DNA from: Oscillibacter valericigenes
Lineage (GTDB): Bacteria > Bacillota > Clostridia > Oscillospirales > Oscillospiraceae
Direction: 5' to 3'
Length of the DNA stretch: 53,271 nucleotides
Assembly (NCBI RefSeq): GCF_021531915.1
Contig: NZ_JAFBIV010000014.1
Span: 1-53,271, forward strand
Position numbers and translations under genes: made by a program. Shown here piece after piece: positions 22,220 to 31,200 of the stretch (position 1 is its first letter; each line of letters starts with the position of its first letter). Under the pieces are notes generated by a model. It worked only from the letters and a program-made list of their open reading frames with translations, ran no database searches and was not told where the DNA came from.

Positions 22220-24595
22220 ATGACCGGCAGAAACAGAGAATTGAAAAAGCTCGGGGCGATTGCAGATAAGATCATCGCCCGGAAAGCCGAGACGTCCGCG
22301 TTGAGCGACGCCGCGCTCCGGAATAAAACATGGGAGTTTCGGAGGCGTCTGGCCGAGGGCGAAACGCTGGACGATTTGCTTACGGAGGCATATGCTGTTG
22401 TCCGGGAGGCAGCCCGCCGGGTGCTGGGAATGGAGCACTTCTATGTGCAGCTGATCGGCGGGATCGTGCTGCATCAGGGCCGGATCGCGGAGATGTGTAC
22501 CGGAGAAGGCAAAACGCTGGTGGCAACTTTGCCTGCTTACCTCAATGCGCTGACGGGGGAGGGCGTCCATGTCGTCACGGTCAACGACTATCTGGCAAAG
22601 CGTGACCGGGAGCAGATGGGGCAGGTGCAAGAGTTCCTGGGTCTGAGCGTTGGCGTGGTGTTGAGCGGTATGAGTATCGCAGAGCGAAAGAAGGCGTACG
22701 GCTGCGACATTACATATGTGACAAACAGCGAACTGGGATTCGATTACCTGCGGGATAATATGGCTCTTTCCAAGGCGCAGCTGGTCCAGCGTGGATTTCA
22801 CTATGCCATCATTGATGAAGTGGATTCCATTTTGATCGATGAGGCCAGGACCCCACTGATCATCTCGGGAAAGAGCACCCGCTCCACACAGCTTTATGAA
22901 GCCTGCGATGTGTTGGCCCGGAGGCTGACCCGCGGTGAGGATGTGAAAGAACTGTCCAAGCTGGATATCATTTCCGGGGTGGAGCAGAAGGAGACCGGAG
23001 ATTTTGTCGTCATTGAGAAGGAAAACCGGGTCATGCTCACAAACAGCGGTATTGACAGAGTGGAGAGATTCTTCCGCATCCAGAATATCGCGGACATACA
23101 GAATATAGAGATACAGCATCACATGAACCTGGCTCTGCGGGCGAACAATCTGCTGATCCGGGACAAGGATTATGTGGTGAAGGATGGGGAGATTCTCATT
23201 GTGGACGGCCTTACCGGGCGGATCATGCCGGGGCGGCGGTATTCTGACGGGCTTCATCAGGCCATCGAGGCCAAGGAGCACGTCCGTATTCAGAAAGAGA
23301 GCTGCACGGCGGCCACAGTCACCTATCAGAATTTCTTCAATAAGTATCAGAAAAAGGCGGGCATGACCGGCACGGGCCGGACGGAAGGAAAGGAATTTGG
23401 GGAAGTTTACGGTATGGATATCGTGGAGATCCCCACCAACCGTCCAGTTCTCCGAGTGGATAAGGAGGACCTTGTATTCCGGACAAAGCAGGAAAAGCTG
23501 GAGGCCGTCTGCCGCGCTGTGGAGGAATGCGCGGCCTGCAAGCGGCCTGTCCTTGTCGGCACCGCCAGCGTCAGCGATTCGGAAGAGTTGAGCCAGCTGT
23601 TTGCCCAGCGGGGGATCCGGCACAATGTGCTCAACGCGAAGCACCATGAGCGGGAAGCAGCTATCGTTGCAGAGGCCGGCCGCCGGGGAGCGGTGACGAT
23701 CGCCACCAATATGGCGGGCCGGGGTACCGATATCAAGCTGGATGACAGGGCCCGGGCTGCCGGCGGGCTTCTGGTCATCGGAACAGAGCGCTATGATTCC
23801 AGACGCATTGATAATCAGCTGCGGGGACGCTCCGGGCGGCAGGGAGACCCCGGGGAATCCCGGTTCTACCTCTCACTGGAGGACAGCCTGCTGCGGCTTA
23901 ACGGCCGGAAGCGGATGGAGTCCGTTTTTGATTTGCATAGTACCGCAGGGGCGGGCGGCGTGACCCATGCTGCGCTGACGAAAGCGGTGGAGCAGGCCCA
24001 GCGCCGGGTGGAGAATGACCACTTTGCCCAGCGACGCCATCTGTTGGAGTACGACCAGGTGCTCAACGAGCAGCGGGAGATTTTTTACAGCTGGAGGCTG
24101 CGGGTCCTCAAGGGAACGGATATCCGCGAGCTGATCGGCAAGCTGTTCCAAGGCGCGGCGGCAGATGCGGTGGAGGCCGCTGCCGCGGGCAGCCCGGCTG
24201 AGCGCAGAAACGCAGCCATACAGGCTTTCGCGGAAGTCCTTGCGCCGTTCGAGACAGCCGCCTGTGCGCGGTGCGGGGAAGAGGAGCTTCCCCAATGCCT
24301 TGCGGAAAAGATGAGCCGCCGGTATGAAAGGCTTGAGGACGCCTCCGCGGACAGCGCGGCGTTTCGGGAACGGGAACGGACAACCCTTCTTCGCGTTGCG
24401 GACCGGTGGTGGATGGAGCATATTGACGAGATGGAGCAGCTTCGCCAGTGCATTGGTCTTGTGAGCTATGCGCAGAAGGACCCACTCACAGAGTATAAAA
24501 AGGAATCCTTACGACTCTTTGAGGAGATGAACCGCAATATCAGATATGTCGCAGCCATGGCGATCCTTCGTGAAGGAAGCGAGGAGGGTGTGTGA
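22220..24595 (+). CDS. secA2: SecA-family preprotein translocase ATPase, accessory SecA2-like
   Basis: A 791-residue SecA motor that pushes preproteins through SecY. It has Walker A CTGEGKT near residue 103, the DEVD box in IIDEVDSILIDEARTPLI near 198, the MTGT-like MTGTGRTEGKEF, NMAGRGTDIKL and QLRGRSGRQGDPG of motor domain 2, and the scaffold/wing with DRWWMEHIDEM. It ends about 30 residues after this, without the C-terminal linker and zinc-binding SEC-C tail of housekeeping SecA. No SecY2 or Asp proteins are nearby, so it must use the main SecY. Its stop overlaps the next ATG by one base. Location in an island with a giant surface protein supports an accessory role. Confidence 0.88.
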   Translation: MTGRNRELKKLGAIADKIIARKAETSALSDAALRNKTWEFRRRLAEGETLDDLLTEAYAVVREAARRVLGMEHFYVQLIGGIVLHQGRIAEMCTGEGKTLVATLPAYLNALTGEGVHVVTVNDYLAKRDREQMGQVQEFLGLSVGVVLSGMSIAERKKAYGCDITYVTNSELGFDYLRDNMALSKAQLVQRGFHYAIIDEVDSILIDEARTPLIISGKSTRSTQLYEACDVLARRLTRGEDVKELSKLDIISGVEQKETGDFVVIEKENRVMLTNSGIDRVERFFRIQNIADIQNIEIQHHMNLALRANNLLIRDKDYVVKDGEILIVDGLTGRIMPGRRYSDGLHQAIEAKEHVRIQKESCTAATVTYQNFFNKYQKKAGMTGTGRTEGKEFGEVYGMDIVEIPTNRPVLRVDKEDLVFRTKQEKLEAVCRAVEECAACKRPVLVGTASVSDSEELSQLFAQRGIRHNVLNAKHHEREAAIVAEAGRRGAVTIATNMAGRGTDIKLDDRARAAGGLLVIGTERYDSRRIDNQLRGRSGRQGDPGESRFYLSLEDSLLRLNGRKRMESVFDLHSTAGAGGVTHAALTKAVEQAQRRVENDHFAQRRHLLEYDQVLNEQREIFYSWRLRVLKGTDIRELIGKLFQGAAADAVEAAAAGSPAERRNAAIQAFAEVLAPFETAACARCGEEELPQCLAEKMSRRYERLEDASADSAAFRERERTTLLRVADRWWMEHIDEMEQLRQCIGLVSYAQKDPLTEYKKESLRLFEEMNRNIRYVAAMAILREGSEEGV

Positions 24596-25797
24596 TGGAG
24601 TATACCGGAAGCCTGCGGGTATATATGCTCGGTGGCTTTGAAATGTACTATGACGGGGCGCTGCTGCAGATGAAAAAGAAGCAGACCTCAAAGCCTGTTC
24701 AGCTTCTCCAGCTCCTGCTCTACCACAAGGAGGACGGCATTTCCAGACACGCCCTGCTGGAGACGCTCTACGGCCAGGAGACGGAGATCGACGCCGCCAA
24801 CAGCCTGAACGCCACGGTTTCCCAGCTGCGCAAGCTGCTGCGGGACACCCATCTGCCGGATGAAAACTATATCCGGGTAAAATTTGACCGCTACTATTTT
24901 GAAAGCTCTTTTCCCACCTGGGTGGATACGGAAGAGGCGGCGCACCTTCGGCAGTCGGCGGACCTGATGTCCGGCATCGACAGGGTAAATACCCTATACC
25001 GGCTCTGCGACCTTTACCGCGGCAGGTTCCTGCCGGAGCTTGACGGCGAGAGCTGGGTGGAGATTGCCCGCGCGGGCTATCAGAGAATTTACAGGGACAG
25101 TCTGAATGAGGTGTGCCGCGCGCTGAAGGAGCGGGGGGCCTACAATGAGATTCTGCGCCTGACAGGACTTGCCTCCAAAATATTCCCCTTTGACGAGTGG
25201 CAGGTCTGGCAGCAGGAGAGCCTGCTGGCACAGGGACGGATCAGGGAGGCCCACGAATTGTACAGGCAGGTGGAAAAGCTGTACCTGACCGAGCTGGACG
25301 CGCCGCCCCCGGAGCGGATGCGCGCCCGGTTCAGAAAGCCGGAAAAGGAATCCTGGCGAAAATCCGAGACCGCCGGTGAGGTCCGGAGGTGGCTGGGATC
25401 GGCGGAAGAAAACGGACCCTACTGTATTCCATTGCCCGGCTTTTTGGATGTCTACCGCATCACCAGCCGCATGTGCGAAGCGACCGATACCCCATTCTGC
25501 CTGCTTTTGTGCACGCTCAGCAGTGCGGATGGCCGCTCCAACCCGGAGGCAAGGACGTTTCACGGCGCAATGGAGCAGCTGGAACTGGCGATCACGCAGT
25601 CGCTGCGCGCGGGAGATATCTTTACCCGCTATTCCGGAAGCCAGTTTCTGGTGATCCTGATCGGAGCGCAGGAGGAAAACCTGGATGCGATCTCCCAACG
25701 GATCAGCCAGCGCTTCCGCGGCATCACCGACTCGGCAAGGTTGTGCCTGGTCTGCCAACTGTTTTCCACGGCCGGGACGCCCTTTTCAGAAAAATAA
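24595..25797 (+). CDS. BTAD (SARP-type) regulator with decayed GGDEF domain
   Basis: A 400-residue regulator. Residues about 5-95 are an OmpR/SARP-type winged helix (LRVYMLGGFEMYYDG start; NSLNATVSQLRKLL recognition region), about 105-245 a bacterial transcriptional activator (BTAD) helical-repeat domain, and about 275-400 resemble a GGDEF domain in which the signature is SGSQF (context DIFTRYSGSQFLVIL). Without GGDEF it cannot make c-di-GMP but could bind a nucleotide. It is translationally coupled to secA2 (TGATG); a strong terminator follows. It probably controls the surface protein or the island. Confidence 0.8.
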   Translation: MEYTGSLRVYMLGGFEMYYDGALLQMKKKQTSKPVQLLQLLLYHKEDGISRHALLETLYGQETEIDAANSLNATVSQLRKLLRDTHLPDENYIRVKFDRYYFESSFPTWVDTEEAAHLRQSADLMSGIDRVNTLYRLCDLYRGRFLPELDGESWVEIARAGYQRIYRDSLNEVCRALKERGAYNEILRLTGLASKIFPFDEWQVWQQESLLAQGRIREAHELYRQVEKLYLTELDAPPPERMRARFRKPEKESWRKSETAGEVRRWLGSAEENGPYCIPLPGFLDVYRITSRMCEATDTPFCLLLCTLSSADGRSNPEARTFHGAMEQLELAITQSLRAGDIFTRYSGSQFLVILIGAQEENLDAISQRISQRFRGITDSARLCLVCQLFSTAGTPFSEK

Positions 25798-25811
25798 ACA
25801 TCCTGCCGCAC

Positions 25812-25870
25812 GGCAGCACCGCATGATCCGGCAAGGCGCCGGCAGCTATGCGGTGCTGCCTTATTTTTTT
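25812..25870 (+). terminator. Strong terminator after the secA2-BTAD operon
   Basis: GGCAGCACCGCAT pairs with ATGCGGTGCTGCC around an inner GCCGG/CCGGC stem and is followed by TTATTTTTTT. Confidence 0.92.
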
Positions 25871-25894
25871 GATTCACGGCCCCTTTTTTATGGG

Positions 25895-25920
25895 TTCTGT
25901 TAAGTCGTCCTTTGTATAAT
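25895..25920 (+). promoter_or_regulatory. Promoter of the PilZ-surface protein operon
   Basis: A perfect TATAAT at 25915-25920; no good -35 box is present at the right distance, which suggests activator dependence. Transcription would start near 25927. Confidence 0.55.
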
Positions 25921-25998
25921 CCTGTATGAAAACATAAAAAGCGGAGTAGAAGAAACACGATTTACTTCGCGCGGAGCAGAAAGGAGCGGCTTATTTCA

Positions 25999-26343
25999 AT
26001 GGAACAGCTTGAGAGAAGATCCATCGGACGGGTATCGTTTCCCTCCAAGGGCGTGCTCGTTGTGTGTGACACGCAGGAGGTCCTGCATGTGGGCGTGCGG
26101 GATCTCGGCCCCATCGGCGTGGGCATCCGGGCCGAGGCTGACACACCGAACCTGGTGGGCAAGGATGTCATCATGGTTGCGGAAACGCTGATCATGTATG
26201 CCGATGTTGTCCGTCAGGATCCCATGGTGGACGGATGCTGGAGCATCGGCCTGACAGCCAGAAAATTCAGCAGGGATGTATTGCAGTATCTGTTTGACGG
26301 AATTGAAATGCGTGCCAAATTGGAGGAGGAACTGGACAAATGA
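25999..26343 (+). CDS. PilZ-domain protein
   Basis: A 114-residue single-domain protein. The N-terminal RRSIGR fits the PilZ RxxxR motif, and DLGPIGVGI occupies the D/NxSxxG position with Ser changed to Gly. The remaining beta-barrel pattern and C-terminal helix fit. PilZ domains bind c-di-GMP and act on partner proteins; binding here is likely but not certain because of the Ser change. The start follows AGAAAGGAG by about 10 bases. Its stop overlaps the start of the giant surface protein (ATGA), so the two are made in step. Confidence 0.72.
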   Translation: MEQLERRSIGRVSFPSKGVLVVCDTQEVLHVGVRDLGPIGVGIRAEADTPNLVGKDVIMVAETLIMYADVVRQDPMVDGCWSIGLTARKFSRDVLQYLFDGIEMRAKLEEELDK

Positions 26344-29300
26344 GCGAATTTGGGAAGGGCAGAAAAGTTGTCAATGCAATCGGCATCGGCATCATGGCGT
26401 TTTTGAGCGGCGGCACCTCGGTCCTCCAGGTGAGCGCGGCCGCGGCAGAAACAGAAAATGTCGGTGAGACGCTGGAAAACGGCACGCAGACAATCAGCCA
26501 GAACCAGGAGACCATCGCCGCGATCGACACTGCGGGGGATGCCATCAATACCGCGCAGGGAACGGTTACCGATGCCGGTGAAATTCCGAGCAAAGATGGT
26601 ATTCAGGGCGGCCTGTCTGGGGCTGCCGGTGCGCTGGGCAAGGTGGACGAAGCCGTCAGTAAGCTGGAAAAGGAAAACGGCGAGGCAAAGCAGGCACTGG
26701 AAGACTACCAGAATGCGGTCAAAGAGAATCTGTACCGTGACGGCGCGGCGGAGAACATCAACGATGCCAAGGATGCGGTAGAAGCCGCCCAGGGCGCCGC
26801 TTCTGAGAGCAGCCAGGCCATCAAGGACGCCGCGGAGGAAAACAAGGCGGCGCAGGAGGCAACCTACAATAACCACGCCGAGGCCGAAGCCGCGCAGGCG
26901 GAGGCCAAGAAAAAGGCCGAGGACGCGCAGAAGGCCCTGGATGCCGTGAAAGAGAAAGCGGAGGATGCGAAGGACGCACTCGAAACGGCTGAGGACTCCG
27001 TGGAATATCTGAAGGATCAGAAGGAGAGGGCTGACGCTGCGTATCAGGCGGCGCAGAAGGCGGTCGAAGAATCTCAGAAGGCGCTAGATGCGATCCTGGG
27101 GGATACCGCCGATGCGGATGCGGCCAAGGCGAACGCGAAAGACGCGCTGGATCTGGCCAATCAAAACCTGACGAATGCGCAGGATGAGCAGAAGGCTGCT
27201 GAACAGGGTGTGAAAGATGCTGAAGCGGCGCTGGCGTCTGAGCAGGCTGCAAAAGACGCCGCTGACAAAGCACTGACCGAGGCAAACAAGGCCGCCGCAG
27301 AAGCGCAGAAAGCTCTGGATCAGGCAAAAAGCGAAAAGGCTGCCGCGGAGGCTGCCGCCCAAAAGGCTCAGTTGAAAGCGGAGATCGCCGACACAGCCGC
27401 AAAAGCCGCGCAGATTGCAAAGGAAGTTGCTGATGCGGCGCTGACCGAAGCGAATAAGGCTGCCACTGAAGCCAGAAACGAAGCGACTGCTAAGGCCACT
27501 GAGGCCCAAAATGCCCAGGACGAGGCTGACCGTCTGGCAGGTTTGGCGGCGACGGCAACCACCAATAAAGAGAAAGCTGAAAAGGCTGCCAAGGAGGCGC
27601 AGGACAAGGCCGACGCCTTGAAGAAGTCGGCGGATGAGCTTGCTGGCAAAGCCACGGAACTTGAGGGCGCCGCACAGACTGCCTCGGATGATGCGGCTGC
27701 CAAGGATAAGGTGTATAAAGACCTGCAGAGTAAAGCAACCACTAAGGCAGAGGAAGCTACCCAAAAACAGGCAACTGCGGATGAGAAAGCGGATGCTGTC
27801 ACAACGGCTCAGACTGCTAAGATTCAGGCCGACCAAACCGCCCAGGCTGCGCGAACTGCCGTAGACAATGCCAAAAAAGCAGTGACTGACGCGGAAGATA
27901 ATGTCAAAGAGGCGGAAGATAATGTAAATACTGCGGCTGCTGGTGTCAATAAGGCTCAGGAGCTGGTAGCACTTGCTGAAAAAGGCCTTGAGCAGTTGGA
28001 AAACGATGTCGAAGCTGCCAACCAGGATCTCGAGGAGAAAAAAGCGGAACTTGAGGCTGCTAAGAAAGAGGCCGAAGATGCAGCCACTAAAATGGAAGAC
28101 ACCGCTGACAGGCTGGCTAAAGCAGAACAAGCGGCTATTGATGCCGCAGCGGCCAAGGAGAAAGCTGAAGCGGATGCTGCGGCTAAACAGACCGAGGCGG
28201 ATGCCGCGGCAGAGGCTGCTAAGGGCGCGCAGGAGACGCTTGACCGTATGGAGGAGCTTAAAGATCGTGCCGATGCTTCGGATGCGCTGCTTAAAAAAGC
28301 CTCGAAAGAGGCCAATAGCATTATAGCTTTGGTTGACTTCAATGACCGGACGAACTATACAGTAGATGTGGCCAGGACCATGTTGGAGCATGCGGGTTAT
28401 ACCAATATTGACTGGGAACACGCTACGGCAAATTTCGGAACCTTAACAGGCGGTGCCAAGGCGAAGCATTATGTCGCAATTCAGTGTACTGGCAGCGATG
28501 AAAAAACGACCACAGAGTATTTTGACTTCAGAACGGACCCTCAGGAAGGCGAAGTGATTGTCTACTGGAAAGATAATAAGGATAAAGATGCGGTACGTAA
28601 TCACAAAGAAGCGGTCAGCTCAAAGGACTACAAAGATTATATCAATGGCTTGAAGCCGAATGAAACAGATATTCAAAACGCGCAGAAGGCTGTGGATGCC
28701 GCAAATGAAGCAAAGACTGCCTCGGACACGGCTGCCAAGAATGCGGAAGCTGCAAAATCTGCTGCGGAAAAGGCTGCCCAGGATGCGAAAGACGCAAAGA
28801 CTGCTGCAGAGAAGGCTGCCCAGGATGCGGAAAACGCAAAGACTGCTGCAGAGAAAGCTGTCAAGGATGCGGATGATGCAAAACTTGCTGCAGAGAAGGC
28901 TGCTGCGGATTGTGAGAAGCTACGGCAGGCAGGAAGTACAGATGTTAATGTACTGAGAGAAAAGCTGGAAGCTGCGGAAAAACTGGCGGAGGAAGCCGCC
29001 GCAAAGAAAGCGGCAGCCGACCAGGCCTTGAAAGACGCGGAAGATGCGCAGAAAAAGGCTGCTGACGAACTGACCGGGGCGAACAATGCCGTCACAGCTG
29101 CGGAGACGGCTCTGAGCCAAGCGCAGACAGAGAAGACTGCCGCAGTTGAGGCACTGAAAACGGCGAATGAGGCTGCGGGCAAGGCCGCCGAGGACGCGAA
29201 AGTTGCACAGGCTGCAAAGGAAGCTGCTGAAACGGCGCTGACTAAGGCGAACGAGGCTGCCACCAATGCCAGAAGCGAAGCAACTGTCAAGGCCAACGAT

Positions 29301-30503
29301 GCCCAAAAAGCCAAAGACGAGGCTGACCGCCTGGCAGGTTTGGCGGCGACGGCAACCACCAATAAAGAGGAAGCTGAAAAGGCTGCCAAGGAGGCGCAGG
29401 ACAAGGCTACCGCCCTGAAGATTGTTGCCAACGGGCTTGATGTCAAAGCCAAGGGTCTGGAGAAGGCGGCGGAGCTTGCCAAGGAGGCCGCGGCTTTCAA
29501 AAAGAACCTTGCTGATCAGGCTGCCGCCAAGGCCGCGGAACTGAATAAGAAGGCGGAGAGTGCTCAGACGACTGCAAGGGAGAAGGCGGCTGCCGTCACA
29601 ACGGCGCAGGATAATCTGAAGGCCGCTCGAAAAGCTGTCGCTGAGGCCAAGAAGGCTGTCGGTGTGCATAATGCTGCCTCTGTGGCAGCTCTCCAGGAGG
29701 CACTGGATGATGCAAGCGCAGCGGTCAATGCCGCTAAGGGTAAGGTTACGGCTGCCGGAAAGGTTCAGGCCAGCGTACAGGAAGCCTACGACATGGTAGT
29801 CGATGCAATCGACGCACTCTCTAAGCTGACTGCTCAGGCAGAAATCGACGGTTCCAGGTATGACGAGCTGGTGAAGCAGTATGAGCAGGCTATGGCTACA
29901 TATGAGAACGTGCTGGCAGACGCCGGGGCGTTGGAAAAGGATGTGAGTGCCCTTTCCGAGGCGGTGCAGAATGCCCTCGACGCCGCAAATGGAGTGTTCT
30001 CCTATCGGACCCCGGCTTCCGTCGGCAACGGTGATTCCGGCAATTCCGGCGGCACGAATCCTGCGGAAAATCCCAATGGAAATACGGAGCTTGCCGATAT
30101 CGCAGACGAGAATGTTCCTCTGGCGGGCAGCATTGACACGGACGCAGAGCCCGCCGACATTGCGGACGAGAAGGTTCCTCTGGCAGGCAGCGTTGCCACC
30201 GGCGCGGAGCTTGCCGACATCGGGGGCGAGGCTGTTCCCCTGACGGGCGACATTGGCGGTGAAACCCGCGAAGTGAACGCCCCCAGCGCAGCCGTTCAGG
30301 ACGGTCAGGAGGACGCGCAGGCAGAAACGCTGGGAGAGGAAATGTCTCTGGAAGAAATTGCGGATGAAAAGACTCCCCTGGCTGCCGCTCCCGCACAGTC
30401 TATGGAAATGAACGGCGGCATCCTGGGTGCCCTCGCCGCGGCGTTTGGCGCACTGCTGCTTCTCCTGGGCAAGCGTAAGAAAGAAGAGGAAAAGGAGCAG
30501 TAA
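26340..30503 (+). CDS. Giant alanine-rich coiled-coil surface protein
   Basis: A 1387-residue protein. Residues 1-37 are a signal peptide (basic KGRK, hydrophobic core, cleavage near SAAAA). Residues about 110-655 and 781-1215 are two long Ala/Lys/Glu/Asp-rich helical arms sharing near-identical blocks (27521-27610 and 29318-29407 differ at two of 90 bases). Between them, about 656-780, is a different, aromatic-containing globular segment. After a Gly/Asn linker come three 20-residue repeats (1249-1308) and a fourth copy near 1337 with the VPLA-type motif, then a membrane helix (about 1359-1376) and KRKKEEEKEQ. No LPxTG motif exists; anchoring is by the membrane helix. It is probably an adhesin with a stalk and apical head. 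Confidence 0.85.
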   Translation: MSEFGKGRKVVNAIGIGIMAFLSGGTSVLQVSAAAAETENVGETLENGTQTISQNQETIAAIDTAGDAINTAQGTVTDAGEIPSKDGIQGGLSGAAGALGKVDEAVSKLEKENGEAKQALEDYQNAVKENLYRDGAAENINDAKDAVEAAQGAASESSQAIKDAAEENKAAQEATYNNHAEAEAAQAEAKKKAEDAQKALDAVKEKAEDAKDALETAEDSVEYLKDQKERADAAYQAAQKAVEESQKALDAILGDTADADAAKANAKDALDLANQNLTNAQDEQKAAEQGVKDAEAALASEQAAKDAADKALTEANKAAAEAQKALDQAKSEKAAAEAAAQKAQLKAEIADTAAKAAQIAKEVADAALTEANKAATEARNEATAKATEAQNAQDEADRLAGLAATATTNKEKAEKAAKEAQDKADALKKSADELAGKATELEGAAQTASDDAAAKDKVYKDLQSKATTKAEEATQKQATADEKADAVTTAQTAKIQADQTAQAARTAVDNAKKAVTDAEDNVKEAEDNVNTAAAGVNKAQELVALAEKGLEQLENDVEAANQDLEEKKAELEAAKKEAEDAATKMEDTADRLAKAEQAAIDAAAAKEKAEADAAAKQTEADAAAEAAKGAQETLDRMEELKDRADASDALLKKASKEANSIIALVDFNDRTNYTVDVARTMLEHAGYTNIDWEHATANFGTLTGGAKAKHYVAIQCTGSDEKTTTEYFDFRTDPQEGEVIVYWKDNKDKDAVRNHKEAVSSKDYKDYINGLKPNETDIQNAQKAVDAANEAKTASDTAAKNAEAAKSAAEKAAQDAKDAKTAAEKAAQDAENAKTAAEKAVKDADDAKLAAEKAAADCEKLRQAGSTDVNVLREKLEAAEKLAEEAAAKKAAADQALKDAEDAQKKAADELTGANNAVTAAETALSQAQTEKTAAVEALKTANEAAGKAAEDAKVAQAAKEAAETALTKANEAATNARSEATVKANDAQKAKDEADRLAGLAATATTNKEEAEKAAKEAQDKATALKIVANGLDVKAKGLEKAAELAKEAAAFKKNLADQAAAKAAELNKKAESAQTTAREKAAAVTTAQDNLKAARKAVAEAKKAVGVHNAASVAALQEALDDASAAVNAAKGKVTAAGKVQASVQEAYDMVVDAIDALSKLTAQAEIDGSRYDELVKQYEQAMATYENVLADAGALEKDVSALSEAVQNALDAANGVFSYRTPASVGNGDSGNSGGTNPAENPNGNTELADIADENVPLAGSIDTDAEPADIADEKVPLAGSVATGAELADIGGEAVPLTGDIGGETREVNAPSAAVQDGQEDAQAETLGEEMSLEEIADEKTPLAAAPAQSMEMNGGILGALAAAFGALLLLLGKRKKEEEKEQ
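30084..30263 (+). repeat. Three tandem 60-base repeats coding for VPLAG units
   Basis: Three units translate as ELADIADENVPLAGS, EPADIADEKVPLAGS and ELADIGGEAVPLTGD plus five or so spacer residues each. A fourth, diverged unit (LEEIADEKTPLAAA) lies near 30350. Similar (I/D)xDEEVPLA motifs occur before C-terminal membrane helices of other Clostridial surface proteins. Confidence 0.8.
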
Positions 30504-30569
30504 GCCCTCTCGTGTCGCTGCAGCAAACCAAAGCATGAGAAAATGAATAAGGCACCCTGAATATTCCAG

Positions 30570-30607
30570 GCACCCCGAGACTCTCTGTGGGTCTTGGGGT
30601 GCATTTT
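30570..30607 (+). terminator. Terminator after the surface protein
   Basis: GCACCCCGAGAC pairs with GTCTTGGGGTGC (one G-U), followed by ATTTTGGTTTT. Confidence 0.85.
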
Positions 30608-30935
30608 GGTTTTACCGTTGTATGCGAAGAAACGCCGCCTCCCAATCAGAAGCGACTTTTGCGCAGCGCCTGTTTATTCACAAATGCCCGAAGCGTCACT
30701 GGGATCTTACGGCCGGCGTTGCCAAATATCTGGTGCAGAGAGGATGGTGCCAATGCTGTGGGCAGAGACGTTCCTGTTCTTTGTTTACTGCGACGCAATT
30801 CTTGCGTACTTCCACCGGGTGTGAATTCGGCTCTCCCTGCTGATAGGAACTGGATGGGCTGCAAGGCCGCACAGTGCCAGGTGGCTGATAAATCTTCCTT
30901 TTCCTTAAAATCCGCCTGTGAGGCTATTCTATCGG
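30608..30935. other. Gene-free right end of the island
   Basis: No credible gene. Short overlapping frames lack ribosome binding sites. A fragment near 30635-30655 resembles one near 16869 at the other end of the accessory region. Confidence 0.4.
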
Positions 30936-31116
30936 CCTGACCCAAGCCGTGACCCAGACTGGAGTCGGAGCAGGCAGTAGACAACGGAGCCAACGCAGCG
31001 GACAGCAAGTGATTTTGACCCAATAGGCCCGGAAAGATCTCAAAAGCAGCCGACAGCAGCCTCGGCCGCCGCTCATAACCGGTCGGTCGCAGGTGCAAGT
31101 CCTGTCTCCGCAACCA
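30936..31116 (+). repeat. Direct repeat, copy 2: possible integrase tail plus tRNA-fMet 3' remnant
   Basis: Matches 21710-21889 over its whole length. The 29-codon frame runs from CTG 30937 to TAG 31024-31026 (LTQAVTQTG, then AGSRQRSQRSGQ), the same length as in copy 1. The tRNA-fMet remnant is 31071-31116, from the anticodon loop to CCA, again with AACCGGTCGG where the intact gene has AACCCGGAGG. A terminator-like hairpin follows (31116-31154). It marks the right edge of the second island. Confidence 0.7.
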
Positions 31117-31200
31117 TAAAAACCACTGATTTCGAAAGAAATCGGTAGTTTTTATGGTGATTTCAGATGCTGCACTTTAAGTACGTCTGCTATTTGTCCA

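Noticed and set aside
30400..30503. LPxTG sortase signal in the giant surface protein
   Set aside because: No LPxTG or NPxTN motif is present; the C-terminus is a membrane helix with a basic tail, preceded only by VPLA-type motifs.
26821..30536. Long antisense and out-of-frame ORFs over the coiled-coil gene (for example 27084-28421 and 28920-30536, minus)
   Set aside because: They arise from the repetitive Ala/Lys/Glu codons of the real gene and are Leu/Ser/Phe- or Arg-rich without starts.
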